From: Acidobacteriota bacterium
GTDB lineage: Bacteria; Acidobacteriota; Terriglobia; Bryobacterales; UBA6623
Length of the DNA: 64,000 bases
Assembly (NCBI GenBank): GCA_027592785.1
Contig: JAQCLD010000008.1
Span: forward strand, 1-64,000
Direction of reading: 5' to 3'
Every line of letters begins with the position of its first letter. The stretch's first letter is position 1. The position numbers and the translations under genes are program-made. This document shows, piece by piece, positions 36,841 through 46,711 of the stretch. The notes under the pieces are model-generated. The model did not search any database. It saw nothing but the letters and a program-made list of their open reading frames with translations, and had not been told where the DNA came from.

Positions 36841-39078
36841 ATGATACCGGCGAAAATGTCCCGTCGCCGATCACGAGCCGAACTCGCCTACAGTCCCATC
36901 CCATTCGGCCTCGGCGAGACGAAGCCGCATCATTTTCGCGATATGGCCCGCATCGCCTGGACCAATCGCGACAACCTCGGATACGCCTGGCGTGTGCTGA
37001 CTCAGGGCGTCTGCGACGGCTGCGCGCTGGGCACCACGGGGCTCCACGACTGGACCATCGAGGGAACACATCTGTGCATGGTTCGCTTGGAATTGTTGCG
37101 TCTGAACACCATGGGGGCGCTTGATCACGACCTGTTGGGCGACGCGGAGGCGCTCGCGGCCAGCAGTTCCAAGGACCTGCGGGCCATGGGGCGGCTGGCC
37201 TACCCGATGCGCCGCCGGCGCGGCGAGAAGGGCTTCGCACGCGTTTCGTGGCAGGAATTGTGGGCCGATGTCGGCGAACGTTGGCGCGGCTTCGACCCGC
37301 AGCGTACGTTTCTCTATTTGACTAGCCGCGGCATCACCAACGAGGTTTACTACGTCGCCCAAAAAGTGATGCGCTATCTCGGCTCGCCGAACGTCGATAA
37401 CTCGGCCCGCCTGTGCCACTCGCCCTCGACCGCCGGCCTCAAGGCGACGATCGGCGTTGCCGCGACCACCTGCTCTTACCGCGACTGGTTCGACTCCGAC
37501 CTGATTGTCTTCTTCGGGTCGAACCCGGCCAACGATCAGCCGGTCGCGCTGAAGTACCTGGCTGACGCACGGCGGCGCGGCGCCCGTGTGCTGATGGTCA
37601 ACGCCTATCGCGAGCCCGGGATGCAGCGCTACTGGATCCCCTCCAACCCAGACTCAGCGGTGTTTGGAACGAAGATCGCCGACCGCAACTTTTTGGTGAA
37701 AGTCGGCGGCGATCTGGCCTTCGTCAACGCCGTGCAGAAAGTGCTGATTGAGCGCGGCTGGGTCAAACGTGAGTTCCTGGATGCTGCCGTGGAGGGCTAC
37801 GAAGAACTCAAGACGTCCCTCGACGCCCAATCGATGGACGACTTGCTGGCACAGTGCGGACTGCCTTTGTCTGAAGTCGAGGCCTTCGCCAAAGAGCTGT
37901 CCGAGGCCGATCTCGGCGTCTTCGTGTGGTCCATGGGCATTACCCAGCACGCCCACGGCGCCGACACCGTCACCGGCATCGTCAATCTGGGCCTGCTCAG
38001 GGAATACGTGGGGCGACCCGGTACGGGCATGATGCCGATTCGCGGCCACTCCGGCGTCCAAGGCGGCGCCGAAATGGGCGCCTACGCTACGGCGCTGCCG
38101 GGGGGCCTGGAAGTCAACGCGGAGTCGGCGGCGAGGTTCTCCGCGCAGTGGGGCTTCGACGTCCCCAATCAGCCCGGTCTGGCCACGGTCGACGCGCTCG
38201 AAGCCGCCGGGCAGGGAGGTCTCGACGCGCTTTACGCCATCGGCGGCAACTTCCTGGAAACGATGCCCGAGCCGGACCGTATCCGCGCCGGCCTAGAGCA
38301 GATCCCCCTGCGTGTGCACTCTGACATCGTCGTCACCTCGCAAATGCTCGTCGAACCCGCCGACACGGTCTACCTGCTGCCGGCGAGAACGCGCTACGAG
38401 CAGCAGGGCGGCGGCACCGAGACGACCACCGAGCGGCGGGTGATCTTCTCCCCGCACATCCCCGGACACGATGTCGGCGAGGCGCATTCAGAGTGGCAGT
38501 CCTTGCTCGATTTGGCTAGATCCGCCAAGCCAGAGGAATACTCGCGCGTGCACTTCGAAGACGCCGCAGCCATTCGCCGCGACATTGCTCAGGCGGTCCC
38601 CGTGTACGCCGGGATCGAGAAGTTTTCGAGCCAAGGCGATCAGTTCCAGTGGGGCGGGCCGCGTCTTTGCGAGAACCGCTCCTTCCCAACCGTAGACGGC
38701 AAGGCGCACCTGACGCCGGTCGTACCGCCTTCGCTGGGGGTGCCAACGGACGCCGACACGTTCGTCCTGGCCACGCGACGGGGCAAGCAGTTCAATTCGA
38801 TGATCCAGCAAGACCGCGACCCGCTCACCGGCGCCGAACGAGATCACATCTTCGTCGCCCCTGCGGACGCGCAACGGCTGGAACTGCAGATGAACTCGCC
38901 AATCGAAGTCAGCAATCAGCAAGGCTCCTATCGCGGCCGCGCCTTCATCGCCGACGTGGCGCCCGGCACGCTCCAGGGCCATTGGCCCGAGATGCTTTGT
39001 TTGATTCCTCATGGCCGCGTCGACCCGCAAGGCGGCGTGCCCGACTACAACGCCAACGTGCGCGTCTCGAAGCTCTAG
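36841..39078 (+). CDS. Molybdopterin-dependent oxidoreductase (FdhF/YdeP-like)
   Basis: VLTQGVCDGCALGTTGLHDW; LIVFFGSNPANDQPVALKYLADARRRGARVLMVN; GRPGTGMMPIRGHSGVQGGAEMG; C-terminal molybdopterin dinucleotide-binding domain. Confidence 0.88.
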   Translation: MIPAKMSRRRSRAELAYSPIPFGLGETKPHHFRDMARIAWTNRDNLGYAWRVLTQGVCDGCALGTTGLHDWTIEGTHLCMVRLELLRLNTMGALDHDLLGDAEALAASSSKDLRAMGRLAYPMRRRRGEKGFARVSWQELWADVGERWRGFDPQRTFLYLTSRGITNEVYYVAQKVMRYLGSPNVDNSARLCHSPSTAGLKATIGVAATTCSYRDWFDSDLIVFFGSNPANDQPVALKYLADARRRGARVLMVNAYREPGMQRYWIPSNPDSAVFGTKIADRNFLVKVGGDLAFVNAVQKVLIERGWVKREFLDAAVEGYEELKTSLDAQSMDDLLAQCGLPLSEVEAFAKELSEADLGVFVWSMGITQHAHGADTVTGIVNLGLLREYVGRPGTGMMPIRGHSGVQGGAEMGAYATALPGGLEVNAESAARFSAQWGFDVPNQPGLATVDALEAAGQGGLDALYAIGGNFLETMPEPDRIRAGLEQIPLRVHSDIVVTSQMLVEPADTVYLLPARTRYEQQGGGTETTTERRVIFSPHIPGHDVGEAHSEWQSLLDLARSAKPEEYSRVHFEDAAAIRRDIAQAVPVYAGIEKFSSQGDQFQWGGPRLCENRSFPTVDGKAHLTPVVPPSLGVPTDADTFVLATRRGKQFNSMIQQDRDPLTGAERDHIFVAPADAQRLELQMNSPIEVSNQQGSYRGRAFIADVAPGTLQGHWPEMLCLIPHGRVDPQGGVPDYNANVRVSKL

Positions 39079-39097
39079 AGACGGGTTAACCTGAGGC

Positions 39098-40768
39098 ATG
39101 CGCGTACGACTCGGTTCGCTGCTGCTCGTTGTAGCCCTCCTCGCTCCCGCCGCAAGCAGGGAGCCCGTCCATGCCCGCAAGGCGATGGTCGTTTCCGCTG
39201 AGCCCCATGCGACCCGCGTGGGCGTGGCTGTGCTCAAGTCCGGCGGCAACGCGGTGGATGCTGCCGTCGCGGTCGGATTGACGCTGGCTGTCACCCATCC
39301 GCTGGCCGGCAACATCGGTGGCGGTGGGTTTATGCTCATCCGCTTCGCCGATGGACGCGCGACATTTATCGACTTTCGCGAGCGTGCGCCCCAATCGGCA
39401 ACGCGCGACATGTACCTCGATGCTGCAGGCAAACCCACCGACCAAAGCGTCGTCGGCTATCGTGCCTCCGGCGTTCCGGGGACGGTACGCGGGCTGGGTA
39501 TGGCTCTTGAAAAGTACGGGTCCAAAAAGTGGCGCGACTTGGTCAAACCGGCCCAGAGACTTGCCGACAGCGGATTCCCGGTGACCTTCTCCTTGGCCAA
39601 AGAGATCGCAGGCAGCAGCCGTCTGCCGCTCTTTGAAGAGTCCCAGCGCATCTTTCTGAAGGGCAGCAAAGCGCCTGCCTACGGTGACATTCTGCGCCAG
39701 CGCGACCTTGCCAAGACTCTCGCCCGGCTGGCCGAACAAGGTCCTGACGAGTTCTACACGGGTCGCACGGCAGAACTCATCGCCCGCGATATGGAACGCC
39801 ATGGCGGCCTCATTACCCTCGCGGATCTGCGCGACTACAAGCCTGTCGAGCGTGAGCCCCTGCGCGGCGCCTACCGCGGCTACGGGATTCTGAGCGCGCC
39901 GCCTCCCAGCTCAGGCGGCGTCGGCGTCATCCAGATGCTAAACATGCTCGAGCCGACCAACTTTGCCGCTGCCGGACCTGGCTCCGCGGCTGTCATCCAC
40001 CAGGTCGCCGAGGCGATGCGTCGCTATTTCGCCGACCGCGCCGCATATTTCGGCGATACCGACTTCATCCAGATGCCGACCGCCAAGCTGCTCGACAAGG
40101 AGTACGCCCGCTCACGCTACGCCGACTACGACCCAGCCCAGGCCTCGACCAGCACCGCCGTCGGCCCTGGACTGGGCCCCTGGAGGGAGAGCTACGAGAC
40201 CACCCACTTTTCGGTCGTTGACGAACACGGCAACGCCGTCGCGGTCACCTACACCCTCAACGGCCTCTTCGGCTCGGGCGTCACCATCGCCGGGACCGGC
40301 ATTGTGATGAACAACGAGATGGACGACTTCACGGCGAAGGTTGGCGAGCCGAACATGTACGGCGTGCTGCAGAGCCCGGCGAACGGCGTCGAGCCGGGCA
40401 AACGTCCGCTGTCGGCAATGACCCCGACCATCGTTGTTCGCGACGGCAAGCCTTTCTTGGTGACCGGCGCTCCCGGCGGGCCGACGATCATCTCAACCGT
40501 GCTGCAGAACATCATCAACGTGATCGACTTCGGCATGGATGCTCAGGCCGCAGCTGACGCTCCACGCTTCCACCATCAGTGGATGCCAGACGAGCTGCGC
40601 ATGGAGTCCGAGGGCTTTTCGCCCGATACGGTTCGAATCCTCGAAGCGATGGGACACCGAGTCCGCCTAGGCTCGCTTATGGGCAAGGCAATGAATATAC
40701 TGGCGACCGAAGATGGCTGGAGCGGCGCAGCGGACTCGCGCTCCGCTGGGCTCGCGGCAGGCTACTAG
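39098..40768 (+). CDS. ggt: Gamma-glutamyltransferase
   Basis: GGNAVDAAVAVGLTLAVTHPLAGNIGGGGFML; TTHFSVVDEHGNAVAVTYTLNG; GKRPLSAMTPTIV. Confidence 0.96.
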   Translation: MRVRLGSLLLVVALLAPAASREPVHARKAMVVSAEPHATRVGVAVLKSGGNAVDAAVAVGLTLAVTHPLAGNIGGGGFMLIRFADGRATFIDFRERAPQSATRDMYLDAAGKPTDQSVVGYRASGVPGTVRGLGMALEKYGSKKWRDLVKPAQRLADSGFPVTFSLAKEIAGSSRLPLFEESQRIFLKGSKAPAYGDILRQRDLAKTLARLAEQGPDEFYTGRTAELIARDMERHGGLITLADLRDYKPVEREPLRGAYRGYGILSAPPPSSGGVGVIQMLNMLEPTNFAAAGPGSAAVIHQVAEAMRRYFADRAAYFGDTDFIQMPTAKLLDKEYARSRYADYDPAQASTSTAVGPGLGPWRESYETTHFSVVDEHGNAVAVTYTLNGLFGSGVTIAGTGIVMNNEMDDFTAKVGEPNMYGVLQSPANGVEPGKRPLSAMTPTIVVRDGKPFLVTGAPGGPTIISTVLQNIINVIDFGMDAQAAADAPRFHHQWMPDELRMESEGFSPDTVRILEAMGHRVRLGSLMGKAMNILATEDGWSGAADSRSAGLAAGY

Positions 40769-41643
40769 CGGCGGACGGGCGAAGGCTTGCCGCCGCCGGA
40801 GGCGATTTCGTCCAACATACCTTGCGCGTTCGGGGCCACGCTGGAGTTCGGGAAGCGCTCGATGACGGCCTGGAACTCGTTCGTCGCCTCTTGCGTCCGG
40901 TCGAGCTTTTGCAGCGACATGGCCTTCTTGAATAGCGCGTCAGCCGAGATCAATCCGACCGGATAGCGCTCCAATACGCGGTCAAACTGGTTCGCGGCCT
41001 CTTCGAAATTCCCTTGGTTGTAGGCAATCGCGCCCAAGTAGTACTGCGCTTCGGGAGCTCGTCCGCTGCCGGCGGAGAGCCGCAGGAAGTCGTCGAATTG
41101 AGCCTTGGCCAGGTCGTAGTTGCCGCGATTGAAGTCAGCCTGCGCCTGGCTAAAGAAATCCTCGCCCAGCGACCCGCCCGTCTCGCCGGCAGGAGCGCCG
41201 TATGACCCTGGGGGAGGCAGCGTCGTCAGCGTTGTCTTGATGTCTTCGACCTCGCGCTGCAGGCGCGTGATCATCGAGTTCGATTCTTCAACCGCGTCGC
41301 GCAGGCCGCCGAACTGGGCCGACATCGCGTCGACCTTGGCTGCCGTATTGACGACCGGCCCGACCACTTGGTCGCCCTGCCGGTTGACCGCACTCTCGAT
41401 CACGGCCAGCGCCTGGTTGAGTTTGGTGATAGCGTCGAGGTTTTGCTTCATCAACGCCTCAAGCGCGGCGATCTTCTGTCCGGTCCCGCGGTCGCTATCC
41501 ATGAGCGCGCCTTGCAGCAACGCCACGTCTCGCTGGATCTCCAGCAAGCGATCCTTGGTGGACTGGCCGGGCATCATGGACGGCACGGCCAGAGCCAGTA
41601 CAAGCGCCAAAACGGAAGTAGGGGTTCTCAGTACAGAATTCAC
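40765..41643 (-). CDS. cpoB: Tol-Pal system protein CpoB/YbgF-like
   Basis: Coiled-coil N-terminus plus TPR: FNRGNYDLAKAQFDDFLRLSAGSGRAPEAQYYLGAIAYNQGNFEEAANQFDRVL. Confidence 0.88.
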   Translation of the reverse strand: MNSVLRTPTSVLALVLALAVPSMMPGQSTKDRLLEIQRDVALLQGALMDSDRGTGQKIAALEALMKQNLDAITKLNQALAVIESAVNRQGDQVVGPVVNTAAKVDAMSAQFGGLRDAVEESNSMITRLQREVEDIKTTLTTLPPPGSYGAPAGETGGSLGEDFFSQAQADFNRGNYDLAKAQFDDFLRLSAGSGRAPEAQYYLGAIAYNQGNFEEAANQFDRVLERYPVGLISADALFKKAMSLQKLDRTQEATNEFQAVIERFPNSSVAPNAQGMLDEIASGGGKPSPVRR

Positions 41644-41799
41644 AGTCGCATCTCCCTCTTAACGAGAGCCATAAATGGTCAACTTTGAGACGGCTCACAC
41701 GACCGGCAGGTTGCGGGAGAGTACCGCAGATCGTTCAAAAATCTGAATCTAGCTTACCAAGGATGACCCCTGCGCGGCCCGCCGGGCGGGTCCACGCAA

Positions 41800-41833
41800 A
41801 AATCGGGGAAGCCCGATTGGGCTCCCCCGATTT
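41800..41833 (-). terminator. Rho-independent terminator downstream of pal
   Basis: Minus strand AAATCGGGG-G-AGCCC-AATC-GGGCT-T-CCCCGATTT followed by T-run. Confidence 0.85.
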
Positions 41834-41857
41834 GGGTCCTAACAGTTGTGCGCCTTT

Positions 41858-42646
41858 CTACGGTGCGACCGCGAAATGCGCACGGCGATTGCGCTGCCAG
41901 CACGACTCGTCTGCCGTCGTGCACTGCGGCCGCTCTTCGCCGTAGCTGACGGTCGACAGTTTGCCCGCCGAGACGCCCAGGGTAACCAGGAAATCGCGAG
42001 CAGCCGAAGCCCTGCGATCGCCCAGCGCCAAGTTGTACTCATTGGACCCGCGCTCGTCGCAGTGACCTTCCACCAGCACTCTGCCGTTCGCATAGGAAGC
42101 GAACAGGTCTTTCAGGGCGCTTGCGTTGGCCCGCAGGACGGGCTCGGCGTCAGGTCGTACATCGTACTTGTCGTAGTCGTAATACGTGTCGTTCACCGAG
42201 CGCCGCAAGGCGGTCGAGAAATCGTCTCGCGCCGGAGGCGGAGGAGGCGGCGGCGGTGGCGCGCGCACTACAACCTCGACTGAAGCGGTGGCGTTGCCGC
42301 CGGCTCCGGTCACTTCAATCGTATACGAGGTGGTATTGGTCGGGAAAATCTCACGAGAACCGCTTGCGGGTACGGTTCCAATGCCTTGGTTCAACGACGC
42401 ACTGGTCGCATTGCTCGAACTCCAGCGCAGGGTCGCGGACTTGCCTCTTTCGATCGAACTCGGCTCGGCCGAGATCGTCACGGTCGGACGCGCCGGAGCT
42501 GGAGCTTGTACTGGCGCCGGCGGCGGGGGTGGGGGCTGCGGCGGCACTTCTTTCTTACACCCTGCCGCGAATAGCGCCAGGCTGATGTTGAGTGTCGCCA
42601 GCGCGATTTTTCTCTTGCTAATCATGGAACTTATTGGCCTCCTCAC
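41858..42646 (-). CDS. pal: Peptidoglycan-associated lipoprotein (OmpA family)
   Basis: LFAAGCKKE lipobox; YANGRVLVEGHCDERGSNEYNLALGDRRASAARDFLVTLGVSAGKLSTVSYGEERP. Confidence 0.94.
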   Translation of the reverse strand: MRRPISSMISKRKIALATLNISLALFAAGCKKEVPPQPPPPPPAPVQAPAPARPTVTISAEPSSIERGKSATLRWSSSNATSASLNQGIGTVPASGSREIFPTNTTSYTIEVTGAGGNATASVEVVVRAPPPPPPPPPARDDFSTALRRSVNDTYYDYDKYDVRPDAEPVLRANASALKDLFASYANGRVLVEGHCDERGSNEYNLALGDRRASAARDFLVTLGVSAGKLSTVSYGEERPQCTTADESCWQRNRRAHFAVAP

Positions 42647-42712
42647 TTTCTATCTGCGATTCTAGGACCCATCTGCTGGCCCACAGGTTAACCCAAAAGC
42701 CTCATATTCACA

Positions 42713-44077
42713 TCACCGTATTGCCCATATCGGCTCAGTGTTCTTCCCTTGGGTTGTCAGTCTACGCGGTTGTCCGCCGTCTGCTCTCATCGTCCATAAC
42801 TGTGTTCCGCCAGAACGATTCGAATCGAATACGATGTGCGTACCGCTCGGCGAGAACACCGGGTGCTCGTTGCGGCCAGCCCCGTGCGTCAGTTGCACGA
42901 GCTGTTGCGAGGCGACGTTCATGACAAAGATATTGTAGTTCCCCGGCTCGAACCCGCGGGTCCACGAAAACGCTATTTGTTCGCCTTTCGGATCCCAGGC
43001 TGCCTGCACCGCGTCTCCTTCTCCGCCGGACAGCTTGCGCACGTTCGCTCCGTCGATGTCCATCAGGTAAATCTGCGGTATTCCCGATCGGCCGCTGGTG
43101 AAAGCGATCTGCGAACCGGTTTTAGGATTCACAACAGGATCAACATCGATTGTTCGTGAATACGATATCCTGCGCAGATTTCTACCGTCAAGGTCGGCCA
43201 TGTACAATTGCGTCGGTCCTGCCATCGAAGAAGCGTAGACCAGCGACTTTCCATCGGCTAGGAAATCCGGCGTCGTATTCAGCGAAGCGTCCTGATTATA
43301 GAAGGTTAGCTTCCTTCCGGTTTCGAGCGAGTGGATATAAATCTTCGGCTGACCCTCCACAAAAGTCGTAAACGCCAGGCGCGTTCCATCCGGCGAAACC
43401 GCCGGGGTCATCACGATGTTCTTGTAATTCGTGTGCTGCTTCAAGTTCTGCCCGTCGTAGTCCATCGACCAGATTTCGGGGAATCCCGAGCGGTCGGAGC
43501 GAAAGTAGATCCGTGAGCCGGCCAACCCCGTACCGAGTCCCAGGCTCTGCAAGATGTCGCGCGAAAAGTCGTGGGCGATCGTTTGAGCGCCCTTCTCATC
43601 TAGAGTGCCGTAGTAGCGCTTGCCGAAGACATACGCCGCCTGGACCGGCTCAAGAGTCGCGTCATAGACAAAGCCGTTGAGGACGAGCCTGTCGCTTGAC
43701 TGCTCAAGAGCACCGAAGACCAAGTAACGCGCCGACACCGGCGGGTCTGACCAGCCGACCAGCCAGAGTCCGCGGTCGCCCGGATCGACCGGCAAATTGT
43801 CGCCGGTCGGTTGGATGTCCTCCGCCCGGCGCGGAGCTGTACGTGGATAGAAACTCTTCGACACCATCCTGAGCTGGCCCGACGCGTCCAGGTCGTTCCA
43901 TAGAGTGGTGTTGAACGTCGACTCGTTCTCCGTGCCCACCAGCCCGCGAATATCGGGCACGGCAATCGACGGCATCTGGCCGCCGCTGCGCACAATGCCG
44001 CGGAAGTCCGGCTCCTGTGCGGAGGCGACGGCAGCAAGGGCGAAGAGGAGCGTGAATAGGGTTTTTTGAAGTTTCAT
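42713..44077 (-). CDS. tolB: Tol-Pal system beta-propeller protein TolB
   Basis: SDRSGFPEIWSMDYDGQNLKQHTNYKNIVMTPAVSPDGTRLAFTTF; FTSGRSGIPQIYLMDIDGANVRKLSGG. Confidence 0.93.
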   Translation of the reverse strand: MKLQKTLFTLLFALAAVASAQEPDFRGIVRSGGQMPSIAVPDIRGLVGTENESTFNTTLWNDLDASGQLRMVSKSFYPRTAPRRAEDIQPTGDNLPVDPGDRGLWLVGWSDPPVSARYLVFGALEQSSDRLVLNGFVYDATLEPVQAAYVFGKRYYGTLDEKGAQTIAHDFSRDILQSLGLGTGLAGSRIYFRSDRSGFPEIWSMDYDGQNLKQHTNYKNIVMTPAVSPDGTRLAFTTFVEGQPKIYIHSLETGRKLTFYNQDASLNTTPDFLADGKSLVYASSMAGPTQLYMADLDGRNLRRISYSRTIDVDPVVNPKTGSQIAFTSGRSGIPQIYLMDIDGANVRKLSGGEGDAVQAAWDPKGEQIAFSWTRGFEPGNYNIFVMNVASQQLVQLTHGAGRNEHPVFSPSGTHIVFDSNRSGGTQLWTMRADGGQPRRLTTQGKNTEPIWAIR

Positions 44078-44865
44078 CACTGCAACTGAAAGAACATTTC
44101 TACAACGATAGACGATCGTCCGAGTCCCGGCGGTAGCGGCCGAAACGGCGATATTCCCAGCACCGCGCGCTGCGCCGTATAGTCCACGCTGCGATTGCCG
44201 CTGGAACCGGCCAGCTTGATGTCGCGGATGGACCCATCGCGCAGGATCGTGAAGCGCACGACGGCCGGATTCGTCGCGTCTCCCGAGGCCTGCCCCAGGG
44301 TTCGCCGCCATGACTCGCCTAGCGCCCTCTGCAACGCCTCGGAGTACCAAGCGAAACCTTGGCCGAAGGGGTTCGACCCGGTCAGGCCGACGCCAGAACC
44401 TGCCTCCGGTTGCGTGCCGCTGAAGATGGGGCTGGCCGCCTGTGCGCCGGTCGTCGAACGAATCTCGTTCGGTTTCTGCACCGGGGCCGACTTCTGCACC
44501 GCCGTCGCCGGGGGCCTCTTGGGCGGAGCTGGCTGGGCGATGGCCACCGCGTTGGGCGGCTCGACCTCAATCTCTGGTGCCGGAGGAGCCGGCTTATCCG
44601 GCGCGGCAGGCACCTGATGCTCCACCGGATTTGCCACCGGGTTCCGCGGCGCCGTCGGCACGTTCAGCGGGATGCCGTCCACCACGTTGACCGTCAGCGC
44701 GCCGCCCATCGTTCCGTCGACGTCGCCAAACTGAAACGGCGGCGGCGAAAAGAAGCCCCAGGCCAGGATCACAACCGCCAAGGCCGCGTGGCACGACGCC
44801 GAGACAACCACAGGCTGCTTCAGCCGCTCGCGTCCTTCATCCGCTGCTTCGATGTGAATCCTCAT
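44077..44865 (-). CDS. tolA: TolA/TonB-like energy transducer
   Basis: TM with S-x3-H (SASCHAALAVVILAWGFF); C-terminal TonB/TolA domain AVVRFTILRDGSIRDIKLAGSSG. Confidence 0.8.
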   Translation of the reverse strand: MRIHIEAADEGRERLKQPVVVSASCHAALAVVILAWGFFSPPPFQFGDVDGTMGGALTVNVVDGIPLNVPTAPRNPVANPVEHQVPAAPDKPAPPAPEIEVEPPNAVAIAQPAPPKRPPATAVQKSAPVQKPNEIRSTTGAQAASPIFSGTQPEAGSGVGLTGSNPFGQGFAWYSEALQRALGESWRRTLGQASGDATNPAVVRFTILRDGSIRDIKLAGSSGNRSVDYTAQRAVLGISPFRPLPPGLGRSSIVVEMFFQLQ

Positions 44866-45299
44866 TGCGGAGCGTTCTTCTCCAGCGGTTTGGTCACCAT
44901 CGCCACTTCAATCTTTTCGCGACCGCAGGCCTGCACAATCGGCGCAATCACTTCCCAAGGCACGCTCTTGTGCGCGCGCAGATAGATTCCCGGCTTGTGC
45001 GCTTCGCTCCAAGTGAAGTTACTGTCCGCCAGTACTCGCGCGGCGAGTTCGTTCGGAGCGATCGCCTCGGTGTTGTAAAAGACGCCGCCCTCGGCCGTAA
45101 CGTTCACAAACGGAAAATCTTCGGGCGTAGTCGCCACTTCGCGCGTGTTCGGAACTTCGATCGCCAGGCCAAAATCGAACATGCCCGCCGTAATCATGAA
45201 AATGATCAACAGCACCAGCACCACATCGACGAAGGGCGTGACGTTGATCGCCGCCATGGGCTCGTCGTCGCGCCTGCCGTTGTTGATCGAAAAAGCCAT
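44862..45299 (-). CDS. tolR: ExbD/TolR family biopolymer transport protein
   Basis: MAAINVTPFVDVVLVLLIIFMITAGMFDFGLAIEVPN. Confidence 0.93.
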   Translation of the reverse strand: MAFSINNGRRDDEPMAAINVTPFVDVVLVLLIIFMITAGMFDFGLAIEVPNTREVATTPEDFPFVNVTAEGGVFYNTEAIAPNELAARVLADSNFTWSEAHKPGIYLRAHKSVPWEVIAPIVQACGREKIEVAMVTKPLEKNAPQ

Positions 45300-45305
45300 C
45301 GCTGC

Positions 45306-45728
45306 CTAGCTCGGATTCCTCGTCAGCGGTCTCGACACCAAATTCACTTCGACGCCTTGCGCACGGCATTCGGCCAGTACCTGCGCCACGATCTCGTAGG
45401 AAGCCAGCTTGTGGATCTGCAAGTAAATCTCCGGCGCCGTCGAGTTCGAACTCTTGGCCTGCTCGGGAATCGCGTAGATATTCACCTCGCGGCCGTCGTA
45501 AAACAGTCGTCCCGTCGAGGCGATCTGCACCACGTTCGGCTTCGACGGCCTCGTCGCCGTCGCCGTCGTCGTTGGCGGGACGCCCACCCGCATGCCGAAC
45601 TCCACAACCGCCGCCGTGATCATAAAAATGATCAGCAAGACCAACACCACGTCGACAAACGGCGTGACGTTAATCTCCGCTAACGGTTCGTCCTCAGCGG
45701 GCCTGCCGCGTCTTTTCATGAACGACAT
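45306..45728 (-). CDS. ExbD/TolR family biopolymer transport protein (second)
   Basis: LAEINVTPFVDVVLVLLIIFMITAAVVEFGMRVGVP. Confidence 0.93.
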   Translation of the reverse strand: MSFMKRRGRPAEDEPLAEINVTPFVDVVLVLLIIFMITAAVVEFGMRVGVPPTTTATATRPSKPNVVQIASTGRLFYDGREVNIYAIPEQAKSSNSTAPEIYLQIHKLASYEIVAQVLAECRAQGVEVNLVSRPLTRNPS

Positions 45729-46539
45729 CGTCTTCCCCGTAGTCGCGTTCGGCCAGGTTGTAAAACTCCAGCCCGAAGTCTTCCATGCGCGTGCGGATCT
45801 CCCGGATGCGCTGCGAAAACACGTTGTAGAAAACCAGCGCAGGTATGGCTGCAAACAGGCCGAACGCCGTGGCGATCAACGCTTCGGCAATTCCCGGCGC
45901 GACTGCTCGCAGCGTCGCCCCGCCCGCTTCGCCCAGTCCGCGGAAAGCGTCCAGGACGCCCCAGACGGTGCCGAACAGGCCGATGAACGGCGTCGCCGAA
46001 GCCGTCGTCGCCAGCCAGCCCATGTTCTGTTGTAAGCGCGAGGTCTCCTCGCTGGCCGCCAGCGTCATCACTCGCTCCAGCATGTCGCTGTTGCGCAGCG
46101 CGCCGTACTTGTTCACCTGGCGGGCGAGTTCCTCGTAGCCGAACTCAAACACCGACACCAACGGCGCTGGACGGTACTGCTCAGCTGCAGCGTTCATCTC
46201 ACTCATCTTGGCGACCCGCCGGAAAGCCTTCAAGAAGGAAGAATCCTTGCGGTTGGCGTCGCGCAATAGACCGTACTTGGAGAACGCGATCGCCCACGAA
46301 AGGACCGAGAAACCTAACAGGATCAGCAAAACCAGCTGGGCGAACGGTCCGGCCATCCAGACCATGTCAAACAGGCCGGAGCCGATGGGACTGGCGATCT
46401 CCTCGCCGTCAACTGGTATTTCGGTTTCCGCAACTTCTTGCGCGGCTTGCAGCAAGAGGGCAAAAAGAGTCGTTGTATACAAGGCTCTCCTCTCGTCCGA
46501 GTACGCCGTTGCGGGGGGGCGGCGCGTTCTACTTGTCAC
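45694..46539 (-). CDS. tolQ: MotA/TolQ/ExbB proton channel family protein
   Basis: NMGWLATTASATPFIGLFGTVWGVLDAFRGLGEAGGATLRAVAPGIAEALIATAFGLFAAIPALVFYN. Confidence 0.94.
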   Translation of the reverse strand: MTSRTRRPPATAYSDERRALYTTTLFALLLQAAQEVAETEIPVDGEEIASPIGSGLFDMVWMAGPFAQLVLLILLGFSVLSWAIAFSKYGLLRDANRKDSSFLKAFRRVAKMSEMNAAAEQYRPAPLVSVFEFGYEELARQVNKYGALRNSDMLERVMTLAASEETSRLQQNMGWLATTASATPFIGLFGTVWGVLDAFRGLGEAGGATLRAVAPGIAEALIATAFGLFAAIPALVFYNVFSQRIREIRTRMEDFGLEFYNLAERDYGEDDVVHEKTRQAR

Positions 46540-46711
46540 TGGCGGCGTCGGTTGCGGGGCACGACGCCTACTGCCCTCATAAAGGGCTTTCAGAACGAAT
46601 CGGTACTGTTGAATCTAACACATATAATGGAGCGGACGTCTTGTCCATGGACGCTCGGCTGATTCACATCGTTTCGCCGCTAGCCATCTTTTTCGCAGGG
46701 CGATCGCGTCG

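Noticed and set aside
38488-39438. 316-aa minus-strand ORF
   Set aside because: Spans two well-supported plus-strand genes (molybdopterin oxidoreductase, ggt).
42235-42262. GGA/GGC-rich run as a microsatellite
   Set aside because: It encodes a poly-Pro linker in pal and is within normal coding composition.
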